From contig CALVXG010000020.1 of NCBI GenBank assembly GCA_944368925.1, positions 1 to 36,219 on the forward strand: a stretch of DNA of 36,219 bases. Reading direction: 5' to 3'. Positions 13,067 to 20,496 of this stretch are shown piece by piece. The notes under the pieces are model-generated. The model saw only the letters and a program-made list of their open reading frames with translations, made no database searches and was not told the DNA's origin. The DNA is from an uncultured Clostridia bacterium (GTDB lineage Bacteria > Bacillota > Clostridia > Christensenellales > Borkfalkiaceae). A program made the translations under genes and the position numbers. How positions within the stretch are numbered: position 1 is the stretch's first letter; the number at the start of each line of letters is the position of its first letter.

Positions 13067-14263
13067 CTATTTTTTTCCTTCCGTCTGCGAATAAACGGCA
13101 GCTTTTCGCCGCATTTTCAGCATGACGAACAGGCAAACCGCCGCCGCCAAGGGTACGGCGGAAAGCACGAGAAACGCCGCGCGCATCGATCTTGCCTGCG
13201 TGATCGCCCCCGACAGGGCAGGCAGAACGGCCGCCCCGACATCCTGCGAGAGCGCAAGCGAAGCAAGCATCCAGCCGCCCGATTTGGGAAGAAAATCTCC
13301 CGCCGCAGACATGGCGCCCGGCGAAAGCACCCCCACAAACGCGCCGCAAAGAATCGCAAAGACCAGTCCCAGAAGAGGAACGCTGACGAGCGCCGCCAAA
13401 AGGTACATGGCACACGCCGCCAAAGCGGCGCCGAGGAGTAAGAGAATCGGAGGTTTGTTTTTGCGCCGCTCCGCAAAGACATACAGCGTCCCGCCCCCGC
13501 CCAGACAGGCCGCAAAGAGCGCGCACCCGACGGCAGCGCCCGTCTCCGCACCGAACGTGGAAGCCGCAAAGGACGAGATCCATTGATTCATGACGACTTC
13601 CGCCCCGTACCCGAAAAATACGGCCATTACGGCAAACAGATAAAACGGATGAAACGCCGAACGCACGGAAACCTGCTTTTCCGTCTTCGGAAGATCCGCG
13701 CGTGCCAAAAGGAGCAGGACAAAGGCGGGAACCGCCGCCAAAATCAAGACGGCCGCGTTCCAGGCTTTCGTACCGAACACCGCAAAAAAACCGAGCAAAA
13801 ACAGCGCCAGTCCCACCTGCGCCCACGCGTAGACGGTATGTAAAAGGCACAAGCCCCCGCCCTCCGCCTTCGGCAGAGCTTCCGCCGCATTCGACAACAC
13901 GACTTCCAGCATTCCGCCCGCAAACGCAAACAGCACGGTCGCCGCCATGATCGGAAAATACACAAAACCGCCGCACAAATAGGGCAAAAGGCCGTAAAAT
14001 AGCAGCCCCGAACACGACAGCGCCGCCGCGATCGCCGCAAGCGATCGCGGCGGGAATCTGTCAATTAAAAACATCAGCACAAGATCCGCGCACAACTGCG
14101 CGGCAAACCCGGCCGCCGTCAAAAGCCCCAACTGCACATATGTAAAATTGTACAACCGCATAAACGGCACAAACAAAATCGCCGTAACGTTGGTAATGAT
14201 CGCCTGGTTCACGACCCCGGCATGGCATACCAGAGACGTCTTCAACCCGTTTCCCTTGTGCAT
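13067..14263 (-). CDS. Major facilitator superfamily transporter
   Basis: A 398-residue polytopic protein with about twelve hydrophobic segments in two halves separated by a short charged loop near residue 195 (ARADLPKTEKQVSVRSAF). The helix 2-3 loop FLIDRFPPRSLA (about 65-76) is a weak version of the MFS motif A. The C-terminal part is very rich in Ala, Leu and Gly, ending in a basic tail (KMRRKAAVYSQTEGKK). The substrate cannot be told from the sequence; members of this general type carry sugars or drugs. It is probably a single-gene unit, as the YbhN-like gene has its own promoter 60 bp downstream. The Shine-Dalgarno before the ATG is weak (GGACGG). Confidence 0.88.
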   Translation of the reverse strand: MHKGNGLKTSLVCHAGVVNQAIITNVTAILFVPFMRLYNFTYVQLGLLTAAGFAAQLCADLVLMFLIDRFPPRSLAAIAAALSCSGLLFYGLLPYLCGGFVYFPIMAATVLFAFAGGMLEVVLSNAAEALPKAEGGGLCLLHTVYAWAQVGLALFLLGFFAVFGTKAWNAAVLILAAVPAFVLLLLARADLPKTEKQVSVRSAFHPFYLFAVMAVFFGYGAEVVMNQWISSFAASTFGAETGAAVGCALFAACLGGGGTLYVFAERRKNKPPILLLLGAALAACAMYLLAALVSVPLLGLVFAILCGAFVGVLSPGAMSAAGDFLPKSGGWMLASLALSQDVGAAVLPALSGAITQARSMRAAFLVLSAVPLAAAVCLFVMLKMRRKAAVYSQTEGKK

Positions 14264-14310
14264 AATCGTATTCCGTCCGCAGTGGTAAAGTACTTTCTAC
14301 ATTGTATGCC

Positions 14311-14336
14311 GCACCGCCCTCTTTCGGTGCGTTTTT
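14311..14336 (+). terminator. Small hairpin with T-run upstream of the methyltransferase gene
   Basis: GCACCG (14311-14316) and CGGTGC (14325-14330), then GTTTTT. It lies between divergent genes, where it would stop rightward read-through before the promoter at 14359. Confidence 0.5.
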
Positions 14337-14358
14337 CCCGCTCCGCCGACGTAAGCAC

Positions 14359-14387
14359 TTGACGAATACGCAAAAAAATGATACCAT
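14359..14387 (+). promoter_or_regulatory. Promoter of the SpoU methyltransferase gene, placed for a leaderless transcript
   Basis: TTGACG (14359-14364), a 17-bp spacer ending in TGA, TACCAT (14382-14387). The expected start is at 14394-14395, and the ATG is at 14395. Confidence 0.7.
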
Positions 14388-14394
14388 ACAAGAC

Positions 14395-15252
14395 ATGAAC
14401 AGCAACATCGAACAAGTTTTACAAGCACACCATTTTCTGCCCGTCGGCGAACAAAACCCGAAGATCAAACAGATCAAAAGCGTGATCTCCAACACAAAGC
14501 CGAACCCGCACAAACTCTTTGCGGCGGAGGGCATCTGGATGCTTTCCATGTGCGAAAAATTTCATACCCCCATCGACAGTCTGATCCTCTGTCCCGAACA
14601 TATCCGCACCCCCGAGGCTGCGGCGCTCGCCGATAAAATCGCTTCGCGCACGGCACAACTGTACACCGTATCCGCAAAGACGTACGAAAAAATATCCGAA
14701 CGCGGCCAGCCCGACGGCCTGTTTGCCCTCGCAAGCCTGCCGCACCACGAGCTTGCCGATTTTCACCCGAAAAACGATGCGGTATTGCTCGTTCTGGACG
14801 GCGTGGAGATCCCGGGCAACATCGGCACGATGCTCCGCATGGCGGACGGCGCGGGCGTGGACGGCGTTTTCCTGTGCAACCGCAAGGCGCGCATGACCCA
14901 CCCGAAACTCATCAAAGGAAGCCAGGGCGCGATCCTCTCCGTCCCGTTTTTCGAATTTGAAACGGTGGCCGCCTGCAGAGATTGGCTGGACAAAAACAAA
15001 TTCACCGTCTACCTCGCCGACACGCGCGCAAAACTTTTTTACTACGACGAGCCGTTCGGGAAAAAGACCGCCCTCGTCATGGGCAGCGAACGCTACGGCA
15101 TTTCCCGCGAATGGTACGACGGCTCTTACCAAATGATCGCCATTCCCATGGAAGGAAGCTGTGATTCGCTCAACGTCGGCGTCGCCGCCACCGTGCTCGC
15201 TTACGAAGCGGTCAAGAAAAATAAATTTATCCCGCAAAACAGAAAACCGTAA
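14395..15252 (+). CDS. RNA 2'-O-methyltransferase, SpoU/TrmH family
   Basis: A 285-residue enzyme that methylates ribose 2'-hydroxyls in rRNA or tRNA using SAM. An N-terminal substrate-binding part (about 1-120) is followed by the knotted SPOUT domain. Motif 1 is VLDGVEIPGNIGTMLRMADGAG (catalytic Asn and Arg present), motif 2 is LVMGSERYGIS, and motif 3 is IPMEGSCDSLNVGVAATVLAYE. The start at 14395 is the first sensible codon. No Shine-Dalgarno precedes it, and the promoter position predicts almost no 5' leader. Which nucleotide is modified cannot be told; RlmB- or TsnR-like members are closest in layout. Confidence 0.92.
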   Translation: MNSNIEQVLQAHHFLPVGEQNPKIKQIKSVISNTKPNPHKLFAAEGIWMLSMCEKFHTPIDSLILCPEHIRTPEAAALADKIASRTAQLYTVSAKTYEKISERGQPDGLFALASLPHHELADFHPKNDAVLLVLDGVEIPGNIGTMLRMADGAGVDGVFLCNRKARMTHPKLIKGSQGAILSVPFFEFETVAACRDWLDKNKFTVYLADTRAKLFYYDEPFGKKTALVMGSERYGISREWYDGSYQMIAIPMEGSCDSLNVGVAATVLAYEAVKKNKFIPQNRKP

Positions 15253-15276
15253 ACGCGCTTTTTGTTTTGCGGTTTC

Positions 15277-15321
15277 AAAGCGGCGGGCGGCGCAAAATTT
15301 GCGCCGCCCGCCGCTTTGTTT
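15277..15321 (+). terminator. Terminator after the methyltransferase gene (17-bp perfect stem)
   Basis: AAAGCGGCGGGCGGCGC (15277-15293) and GCGCCGCCCGCCGCTTT (15301-15317), loop AAAATTT, then GTTTT. Confidence 0.8.
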
Positions 15322-15577
15322 TCCTGAGTTTCTGCCCGTTTCCTCGCCGCTTGCCTGCAATCCTCGTTTTATGGCACGTATCCCCGCTTGTCGGAAAACG
15401 CGCGCAAAGAGGCGGTCTGCTTATCGAAAAATTTTTCTGTTTTGCAGTCCCCCGTTTTGCAGGCGGGCACTCCCTGCCGCAACGGGGCCCGCCGCTTTAT
15501 CGGCAGACGCTCCCTGTGCATGCCGCAACGGGGCCGCCGTCCGCAATTTCTTTGCGGACGGCGGCCTTTGCCCTGCA
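15318..15577. repeat. Gene-free stretch with a GGCCGCCGTCCG hairpin and short direct repeats
   Basis: I see no credible gene here. A 15-bp perfect hairpin lies at 15532-15566 (GGCCGCCGTCCGCAA / TTGCGGACGGCGGCC). Its outer 12 bp are identical to those of the hairpin at 21408. TGCCGCAACGGGGCC occurs twice (near 15475 and 15522), the second running into the hairpin. Reading frames across it are compositional noise. Confidence 0.55.
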
Positions 15578-15619
15578 TAAAAAATTGCGCCGCGGCGGAA
15601 AATTCCGCCGCGGCGCAAT
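15578..15619 (-). terminator. Terminator after the TtcA-like gene (17-bp perfect stem)
   Basis: ATTGCGCCGCGGCGGAA (15584-15600) and TTCCGCCGCGGCGCAAT (15603-15619) pair perfectly. On the minus strand it is followed by a T-run of six. Confidence 0.8.
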
Positions 15620-15692
15620 ACTTTTAAGATGGCTTACTCTTTAAAATTGTCTGAATTTTAACAATACGTACCATCGTTTTTTGAACGAACTC

Positions 15693-16520
15693 TCAGTCTT
15701 TGGGGCGATAGCGCGACAAAAAGCTGTGCCGCACTCCCTGCGAATCGTATTCGATGAGGGTATCCACGTGCACGTTGTACGCGCTTCTGAAAATGTTGAT
15801 GTCGACGTTCTCGTTTTCCTTTTTGAGATCGGCAATGAGGCGCTTCACGCGGCGGCGTTTGGAATCATCCTCGTTCACTTCAGAGTTTTCGGTAAACTTG
15901 CACGCACAGCGCAAAAAGTGCAGATCCGCCGCGTTTTTCCAACGGATGATATCCTCCTCGTGCACATAGTACAACGGACGGATCAGCTGCATGCCCTCGT
16001 GGTTCGTGCTCCAAAGTTTCGGCGGCATGCTCTGCATCTGCGCCCCGTACAGCATTCCCATTAAAATCGTTTCGATCACATCGTCGAAATGATGCCCGAG
16101 CGCGATCTTGTTACAGCCGAGCCGCTTTGCCTCTTCGTACAGATACCCGCGCCGCATACGCGCACACAGGTAGCACGGATTTTTCTGAATTTCGAACACG
16201 GCGTCAAAAATCTGCGTCTCAAAGATATGCACGGGAATTTGTAAAAGCTGCGCGTTGGATTCGATGAGCGCGCGGTTTTGCGGCGCGTACCCCGGATCCA
16301 TGACGATAAATTTTAAGTCAAAATTCTTTTCGCCGTGCCTTTTCAGCTCCTGCATGCACTTTGCAAGGAGCATGGAATCTTTGCCGCCCGAAATGCAAAC
16401 CGCGATCTTATCGCCTTCCTGCACCAGCTCGTATTCCTTGACCGCCTTGACAAACCTGCTCCAGATCCCTTTGCGGTAGGTCGTGATGATACTGCGTTCA
16501 ATTTGCAGACAACGTTCCAT
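15693..16520 (-). CDS. TtcA-family tRNA thiolation ATPase
   Basis: A 275-residue PP-loop ATPase related to TtcA, which replaces the C2 oxygen of cytidine 32 in tRNA by sulfur. The PP-loop SGGKDS is at residues 44-49. The [4Fe-4S] ligands are likely Cys116 and Cys119 (NPCYLCARMRRG) and a Cys in FLRCACKF (205/207). ALGHHFDDVIET (about 140-151) is typical of the family. Its start directly follows the stop of the cytidylate-kinase-like gene (adjacent bases), so the two are co-translated. The exact tRNA position is inferred from family membership only; firmicute members are less studied than E. coli TtcA. Confidence 0.88.
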   Translation of the reverse strand: MERCLQIERSIITTYRKGIWSRFVKAVKEYELVQEGDKIAVCISGGKDSMLLAKCMQELKRHGEKNFDLKFIVMDPGYAPQNRALIESNAQLLQIPVHIFETQIFDAVFEIQKNPCYLCARMRRGYLYEEAKRLGCNKIALGHHFDDVIETILMGMLYGAQMQSMPPKLWSTNHEGMQLIRPLYYVHEEDIIRWKNAADLHFLRCACKFTENSEVNEDDSKRRRVKRLIADLKKENENVDINIFRSAYNVHVDTLIEYDSQGVRHSFLSRYRPKD

Positions 16521-17336
16521 TTATCTGTCCCCGAACGGCGTTTTATACAGTCTGATCCCCGTACGCGCTTCCCATTCCGCGACCTTTTCCTTCGTGCATT
16601 GCGCCGCATCCGCTTCGCCGCGCACGCACGCGATCAGCTTTGCTCCCTGTGCGATCTGTTCCGCAATTTTTGCCGCGCCCGACGCAATATACCAAAACCC
16701 GTCTTTTTCCGCAAGGGCAGGTTCTCCCCCCTCTTCTCCGCACGGCAAAAGGCGCGACGGGCAGATCTCATAACGCGCGAACGCCTTCCCTTCCGTGAAC
16801 ATGCGATAATGCGCCGAAATGTGCTGTGCGACTTCCGCGGGCGAAACAAAAGACGTGTCGATCACGTATTTATAATTTTCCATGTCCTTGATATTTACGT
16901 GGTACAGGTGTGAATATCGCGCCATCTCGCTCTTGCGGCGGTCGGATACAGAACGCACCGCCTCTTCCACGCTTTTAAAGGGCTCGCTTTCGCGCCCCGC
17001 ATTCATGATCCGCTCCGCCGAAATCACAGCGTCCGCCATCATGTATACCGAAAAAGAGGACGGAACAAAATGCCACGCCATGCGCGAATCGATGATGAGA
17101 TCGATCGGCTCTTTCTCCAGCGCACGCAGCCCGTCGTCGATCTTCCCGTCGATTTCCGGATGCGTTTCCATATACTGATTCAGCTGCAGGGTCGTCATGC
17201 CCATCTCCGTCGCGATCTTCCTCTGGATCGTCCCCGTCGAATACAGCTCCGCATGAAATTCTTCCGCCAGAATTTTGCCGACCGTCGATTTTCCGCTGCC
17301 GAGATCCCCCGCAAGCGATATCTTTATATTGCTCAT
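16521..17336 (-). CDS. Cytidylate-kinase-like protein with an extra C-terminal domain
   Basis: A 271-residue protein. Residues 1-185 form a P-loop nucleotide kinase of the second cytidylate-kinase type: Walker A GDLGSGKST (10-18), YSTGTIQRKIA after it, and IDSRMAWHFVP near residue 82. Residues about 190-271 add a separate domain (ICPSRLLPCGEEGGEPALAEKDGFWYIASGAAKIAEQIAQGAKLIACVRG) that I do not recognise; plain CMP kinases end near residue 190-220. It overlaps nothing but abuts the TtcA-like gene, suggesting a joint role in RNA or nucleotide metabolism. It has a consensus promoter. Phosphorylation of (d)CMP is the family expectation; the real substrate is open. Confidence 0.85.
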   Translation of the reverse strand: MSNIKISLAGDLGSGKSTVGKILAEEFHAELYSTGTIQRKIATEMGMTTLQLNQYMETHPEIDGKIDDGLRALEKEPIDLIIDSRMAWHFVPSSFSVYMMADAVISAERIMNAGRESEPFKSVEEAVRSVSDRRKSEMARYSHLYHVNIKDMENYKYVIDTSFVSPAEVAQHISAHYRMFTEGKAFARYEICPSRLLPCGEEGGEPALAEKDGFWYIASGAAKIAEQIAQGAKLIACVRGEADAAQCTKEKVAEWEARTGIRLYKTPFGDR

Positions 17337-17368
17337 TGTCCTTCTCCTTCCTCTTCTGAATACCCATC

Positions 17369-17397
17369 ATTTTACCACATTCCGCAGCATTTGTAAA
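17369..17397 (-). promoter_or_regulatory. Promoter of the cytidylate-kinase-like/TtcA operon
   Basis: Minus strand: TTTACA (17392-17397), 17-bp spacer ending in TGG, TAAAAT (17369-17374). Confidence 0.8.
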
Positions 17398-17460
17398 CAA
17401 GAAAAACCATCCCTTCCCCGCTCCCGCGGGAAAGACCGCCCGCATTTTTACCCTCCGCAA

Positions 17461-17600
17461 TTCCCTCGGCGGAAAAATTTTTTTCCGCCGAAGGAATACC
17501 CGAAAACGCTTTCTTTAAAGCGTCTGCCCCCAAAGCGCGGCGCCGCGCTTTGGGGGCGGACAAAGAGGCGTACGGGTATACCCCGTACGCCTCTTTTTTT
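17461..17600. repeat. Three long hairpins in a row (gene-free gap)
   Basis: First, 17461-17496: TTCC-TCGGCGGAAAAA against TTTTTCCGCCGA-GGAA, each arm with one unpaired base. Second, 17522-17561: a 40-bp near-perfect palindrome, GTCTGCCCCCAAAGCGCGGC and its complement with one G-T mismatch. Third, 17565-17593: GAGGCGTACGGG / CCCGTACGCCTC followed by seven T on the plus strand and CTCTTTG on the minus strand. The third probably terminates the 77-residue gene and blocks transcription from the left. The role of the first two is not clear. Confidence 0.65.
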
Positions 17601-17609
17601 CTTCCGTAT

Positions 17610-17843
17610 TTAAGCGTTTTCTTTCTGCCATGCTTCCGCCTTTGCTTTGGCAAGGCTCACCAGTTTTTCTTCGGGATACGGAGACGTTGCGCCGCCGATA
17701 CCGTACAGGAAATATTTCCCGTTTTCGGCAACGTACAAGACCTCTTCATACCCTGCGGGATCGCCGTAGAACCCGTGCGCAACTCTTTTGACTTCCGTCA
17801 TTTCCTGCGTGTCGTAAACTTTTTTTCCGACCGTCTTTTTCAT
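17610..17843 (-). CDS. Small conserved-looking protein of unknown function
   Basis: A 77-residue soluble protein: basic N-terminus MKKTVGKKVYDT, then an aromatic and Gly-rich core (HGFYGDPAGYEEVLYVAENGKYFLYGIGGATSPYPEE, about residues 23-59) that looks like a small beta-sheet unit, then a Lys/Ala helix (LVSLAKAKAEAWQKE). The excellent Shine-Dalgarno (GGAGGTAG), its own promoter with a 17-bp spacer, and the terminator region after it argue that it is a real, well-expressed gene. I do not recognise a named family and assign no function. Confidence 0.85.
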   Translation of the reverse strand: MKKTVGKKVYDTQEMTEVKRVAHGFYGDPAGYEEVLYVAENGKYFLYGIGGATSPYPEEKLVSLAKAKAEAWQKENA

Positions 17844-17917
17844 GATTCCTACCTCCGACTGATTTTTTCGCCCATCGTTTCATGCCATTCTTTCTTTGTA
17901 TCTTCTGATACGATAAA

Positions 17918-17946
17918 AGTATAACACAGGCACATAAAAAAATCAA
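17918..17946 (-). promoter_or_regulatory. Promoter of the 77-residue protein gene
   Basis: Minus strand: TTGATT (17941-17946), 17-bp spacer ending in TGT, TATACT (17918-17923). About 75 nt of leader separate it from the start codon. Confidence 0.75.
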
Positions 17947-18055
17947 TAAATCTGAAAATCGGTAACCGTTTTTACCCTTTTGCTTGCATTTTTTTCGCAA
18001 AACGAAACATTTTTTCAAAATTATTGCTCAAAACCGAAAAATTGAATAAAAAACA

Positions 18056-18096
18056 GATCATACCGCGCCGAGAAGCGCGGTATGATCTTCCTTTTT
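18056..18096. terminator. Two-way terminator after fucI
   Basis: GATCATACCGCGC (18056-18068) and GCGCGGTATGATC (18075-18087), 6-nt loop. TGTTTTTT follows on the minus strand (fucI side), and TTCCTTTTTT follows on the plus strand. Confidence 0.85.
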
Positions 18097-18135
18097 TCGA
18101 CATTTTTCCCAAAAAGCGCGGGAAACGTACGAATC

Positions 18136-19908
18136 TTATTTGTAAAGTTCTTTGTAGTGTGCGCAAGCCCTATAATCGGCGCCTTCCAGATCTTTCGTGC
18201 CGAACGCACTCCATGCGTGCGGACGATAGATATCCTTATCATCGACGTTGTGCAGGGCGACCGGCATACGGAACATACTCGCCAGCGTGATCAGATCTTT
18301 CCCGATGTGCCCGTACACGAACGCGCCGTGGTTCGCACCCCAGTTCGCCATCACGTTGTAAACGGACGAGAATGCGTTCGTATCGTTCAGACGCGGCACA
18401 AACCAGGTCGAAGGCCATGTGCGGTCTGTCCTGTCCAGCAAGGTCTTGTTGACTTCTTTGGGAAGTTCCACCGTCCAGCCTTCCGCAAGCTGCAGAACAT
18501 ATCCGATCCCTTCCACCAGGTTCACGCGCACCAGCGTTACCGGCATTTCCCCTTTCGTCGAGAACGAGGAGGAATACCCGCCGCCGCGGAAATACCCGCG
18601 GTTCGCGGACGCCCACTCCGTCGAACCGAGCATCGCGTCGATATCTTTATCCGTCACTTCCCACCAGCGTTTCATGACGGAATTTCCGTTTTCATCCTTG
18701 CAGGCGCCCGTCGCGTCCAGCGCCGCCGCACCGCTGTTGATCAGGTGCATAAACCCGTTCGCCGCAAGCCCTTCCGGCTTCCAGCCCGTCACGCGCTCCA
18801 CCGCCGAAGGACTCCAATACGTCCTCACGTCCGCAAAACAGCTTGCACGCCCCGTCAAAAGATTGGAAAAGAGCATCGCAAGTCCGTTGCAGCCGTCGTT
18901 CTCCGTCGCAAGAAGCACGGGCGATTTCTTTCCGTTCCAGTCAAACGTGCTGTTTAAGATCGCTTCCGTAAAGTCGCCGTTCGGCTTGTAGTCCGTCCAC
19001 ATGCGCTGGCCCTGGAATCCGCCCAGGATCGCATTCCTGCCCAACGCTTCTTCATGCCACCCGATTTCGTCCAGCTTCGGGTTCCCCAGCATGATGTCGC
19101 GGATAATCAGCGTCATCTTCGCCACAAATTCCCACTGTTCCTTTCTCTCTTTCGCAGTGAAATCTTTCTGTCCCCACGCATCGCCGTTCCAGTCCTTGCC
19201 CTCTTTGCACTTTTCCTTGATCCATTTGAGCTCTTTTTCATACTCGGCTTTGTCGTAGATCCCCAGATCGATGCGGCGCAGGATCTCGCTCATGTCTACC
19301 CATTCCGCACGCAGGCCGAAATATTTTTGCAGCGCGTTCGCGTCGCAAAAACTTCCGCCGATGCCCATCGCGATCGATCCGATATTCACATACGCCTTGT
19401 TGCGAAGCTGTCCCACCGCCAGCGCACAGCGCGCAAAACGGATGATCTTCTCTTCCACGTCCGGCGTGATTCCCGTCATGTCCGCATCCTGCACGTCCTG
19501 CCCGTAAATCGCAAAGGCAGGCAGCCCGCGCTGCGCATGTGCCGCCATCGCCGCCGCAAGATACACCGCGCCCGGACGCTCCGTACCGTTAAAGCCCCAA
19601 ACCGCTTTCGTCGTCAGAGGATCCAGATCCATCGTCTCCGTCCCATAGCACCAGCAGGGCGTCACCGTCAGCGTCGCCGTAACGTTCTCTTTCTGGAATT
19701 TTTCCGCACAGCGCGCAGATTCCGCGCCCCCGCCGATCGTGCAATCGGAAATCACGACTTCCGCAGGCGTTCCGTCCTTGTAAAAGACGTTTTCTTCTAT
19801 GATCTTTTTGGCATTTTTCGCCATGTTTATCGTCTGCTCTTCCAGACTTTCACGTACACCCATCCATCTCCCGTCAATTACGGGTCTGATTCCGATCCTC
19901 GGTTTCAT
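18136..19908 (-). CDS. fucI: L-fucose isomerase
   Basis: Converts L-fucose to L-fuculose (the family also acts on D-arabinose), with Mn2+. The 590 residues equal the family length. The metal and catalytic residues fall where expected, one position off the E. coli numbering: Glu336 (LLATENDGCNG), Asp360 (SCFADVRTYW) and His527 (NWGANHGAFVYGH). The N-terminal PRIGIRPVIDGRWMGVRESLEEQT is the family signature. Its start overlaps the fucU stop by 4 bp (ATGA). Fuculokinase, fuculose-phosphate aldolase and a fucose transporter are not in the window, so the pathway must continue elsewhere. Confidence 0.98.
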   Translation of the reverse strand: MKPRIGIRPVIDGRWMGVRESLEEQTINMAKNAKKIIEENVFYKDGTPAEVVISDCTIGGGAESARCAEKFQKENVTATLTVTPCWCYGTETMDLDPLTTKAVWGFNGTERPGAVYLAAAMAAHAQRGLPAFAIYGQDVQDADMTGITPDVEEKIIRFARCALAVGQLRNKAYVNIGSIAMGIGGSFCDANALQKYFGLRAEWVDMSEILRRIDLGIYDKAEYEKELKWIKEKCKEGKDWNGDAWGQKDFTAKERKEQWEFVAKMTLIIRDIMLGNPKLDEIGWHEEALGRNAILGGFQGQRMWTDYKPNGDFTEAILNSTFDWNGKKSPVLLATENDGCNGLAMLFSNLLTGRASCFADVRTYWSPSAVERVTGWKPEGLAANGFMHLINSGAAALDATGACKDENGNSVMKRWWEVTDKDIDAMLGSTEWASANRGYFRGGGYSSSFSTKGEMPVTLVRVNLVEGIGYVLQLAEGWTVELPKEVNKTLLDRTDRTWPSTWFVPRLNDTNAFSSVYNVMANWGANHGAFVYGHIGKDLITLASMFRMPVALHNVDDKDIYRPHAWSAFGTKDLEGADYRACAHYKELYK

Positions 19909-20330
19909 TTGATCACTCCTTTTTTTAAGATTATATTTGCATAAATTGCTTCTTCCCCCGTCGCTATGACGGCAAATGCCTCTTTTGCGCGTTCGTAAAA
20001 CGCAAACCGCTCCAAACTCCCTTCTTTGACGTTCGGGTCTTTGTCTGCCGCAATCTTGCGGTATTCCTCCCAGATCGTCGGCTTTACGTTATCCCCCGGC
20101 ACGATCTGCATCAGAAGAAAATTTTCCGGCGCATACGTATCCAGCGGAATCACCGACAAGACCGCATCCAACATCTGCGCTCCGCCGTGTCCGTCCGCAC
20201 GTATGACGCGCTTGCCGAAATTTTCGGCAGGAAAATTTCCGTCCGCAATCACGATCTCGTCTCCGTGCCCCATCTGCGCCAGAACTTTCAAAAGCTCCGG
20301 CGACAAAACCTTCGGAATTCCTTTCAGCAT
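19905..20330 (-). CDS. fucU: L-fucose mutarotase (RbsD/FucU family)
   Basis: Interconverts the alpha and beta anomers of L-fucose, feeding the isomerase encoded next. The 141-residue protein carries the family N-terminus: LKGIPKVLSPELLKVLAQMGHGDEIVIADGNFPAENFG, with the conserved catalytic-type His near residue 21, and the Tyr-containing RFAFYERAKEAFAVIATGE block near its end. I chose the ATG at 20330 because AAGGAGG lies at the right distance; the longer frame upstream crosses the promoter. The overlap with fucI implies coupled translation. A promoter with a 17-bp spacer lies 45-75 bp upstream, and the AraC-type gene is divergent. Confidence 0.95.
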   Translation of the reverse strand: MLKGIPKVLSPELLKVLAQMGHGDEIVIADGNFPAENFGKRVIRADGHGGAQMLDAVLSVIPLDTYAPENFLLMQIVPGDNVKPTIWEEYRKIAADKDPNVKEGSLERFAFYERAKEAFAVIATGEEAIYANIILKKGVIK

Positions 20331-20376
20331 CCCTTCCCCCTCCTTATTCTTGCGAGAATTACCTCTCCCGTTTTCT

Positions 20377-20405
20377 ATGTTATCACACACGAACGCTTTT
20401 TTCAA
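20377..20405 (-). promoter_or_regulatory. fucU-fucI promoter
   Basis: Minus strand: TTGAAA (20400-20405), 17 bp, TAACAT (20377-20382). It shares a 166-bp divergent region with the AraC-type gene. A short dyad, GAGAGG/ATTCTC type, lies between it and the start codon. No convincing catabolite-repression site was found. Confidence 0.75.
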
Positions 20406-20459
20406 TAGCCGCTTTTGCTGAAAATTAAGAGCAAAAAAGTAGAACTTTTCCCCCATTCA

Positions 20460-20489
20460 TTGGATTTTTTCAACACATTGTGCTATACT
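20460..20489 (+). promoter_or_regulatory. Promoter of the AraC-type gene, placed for a leaderless transcript
   Basis: TTGGAT (20460-20465), 18-bp spacer ending in TGC, TATACT (20484-20489). The expected start is 20496-20497; the ATG is at 20497 and there is no Shine-Dalgarno. Confidence 0.65.
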
Positions 20490-20496
20490 TTTCTAT

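Noticed and set aside
15253-15640. Open frames of 60-139 codons between the methyltransferase and TtcA-like genes
   Set aside because: They cross perfect terminator hairpins, lack ribosome-binding sites and overlap each other in several frames.
20331-20456. Longer version of fucU starting at 20456
   Set aside because: It would cross the fucU promoter, and the family N-terminus begins at the ATG at 20330 behind AAGGAGG.
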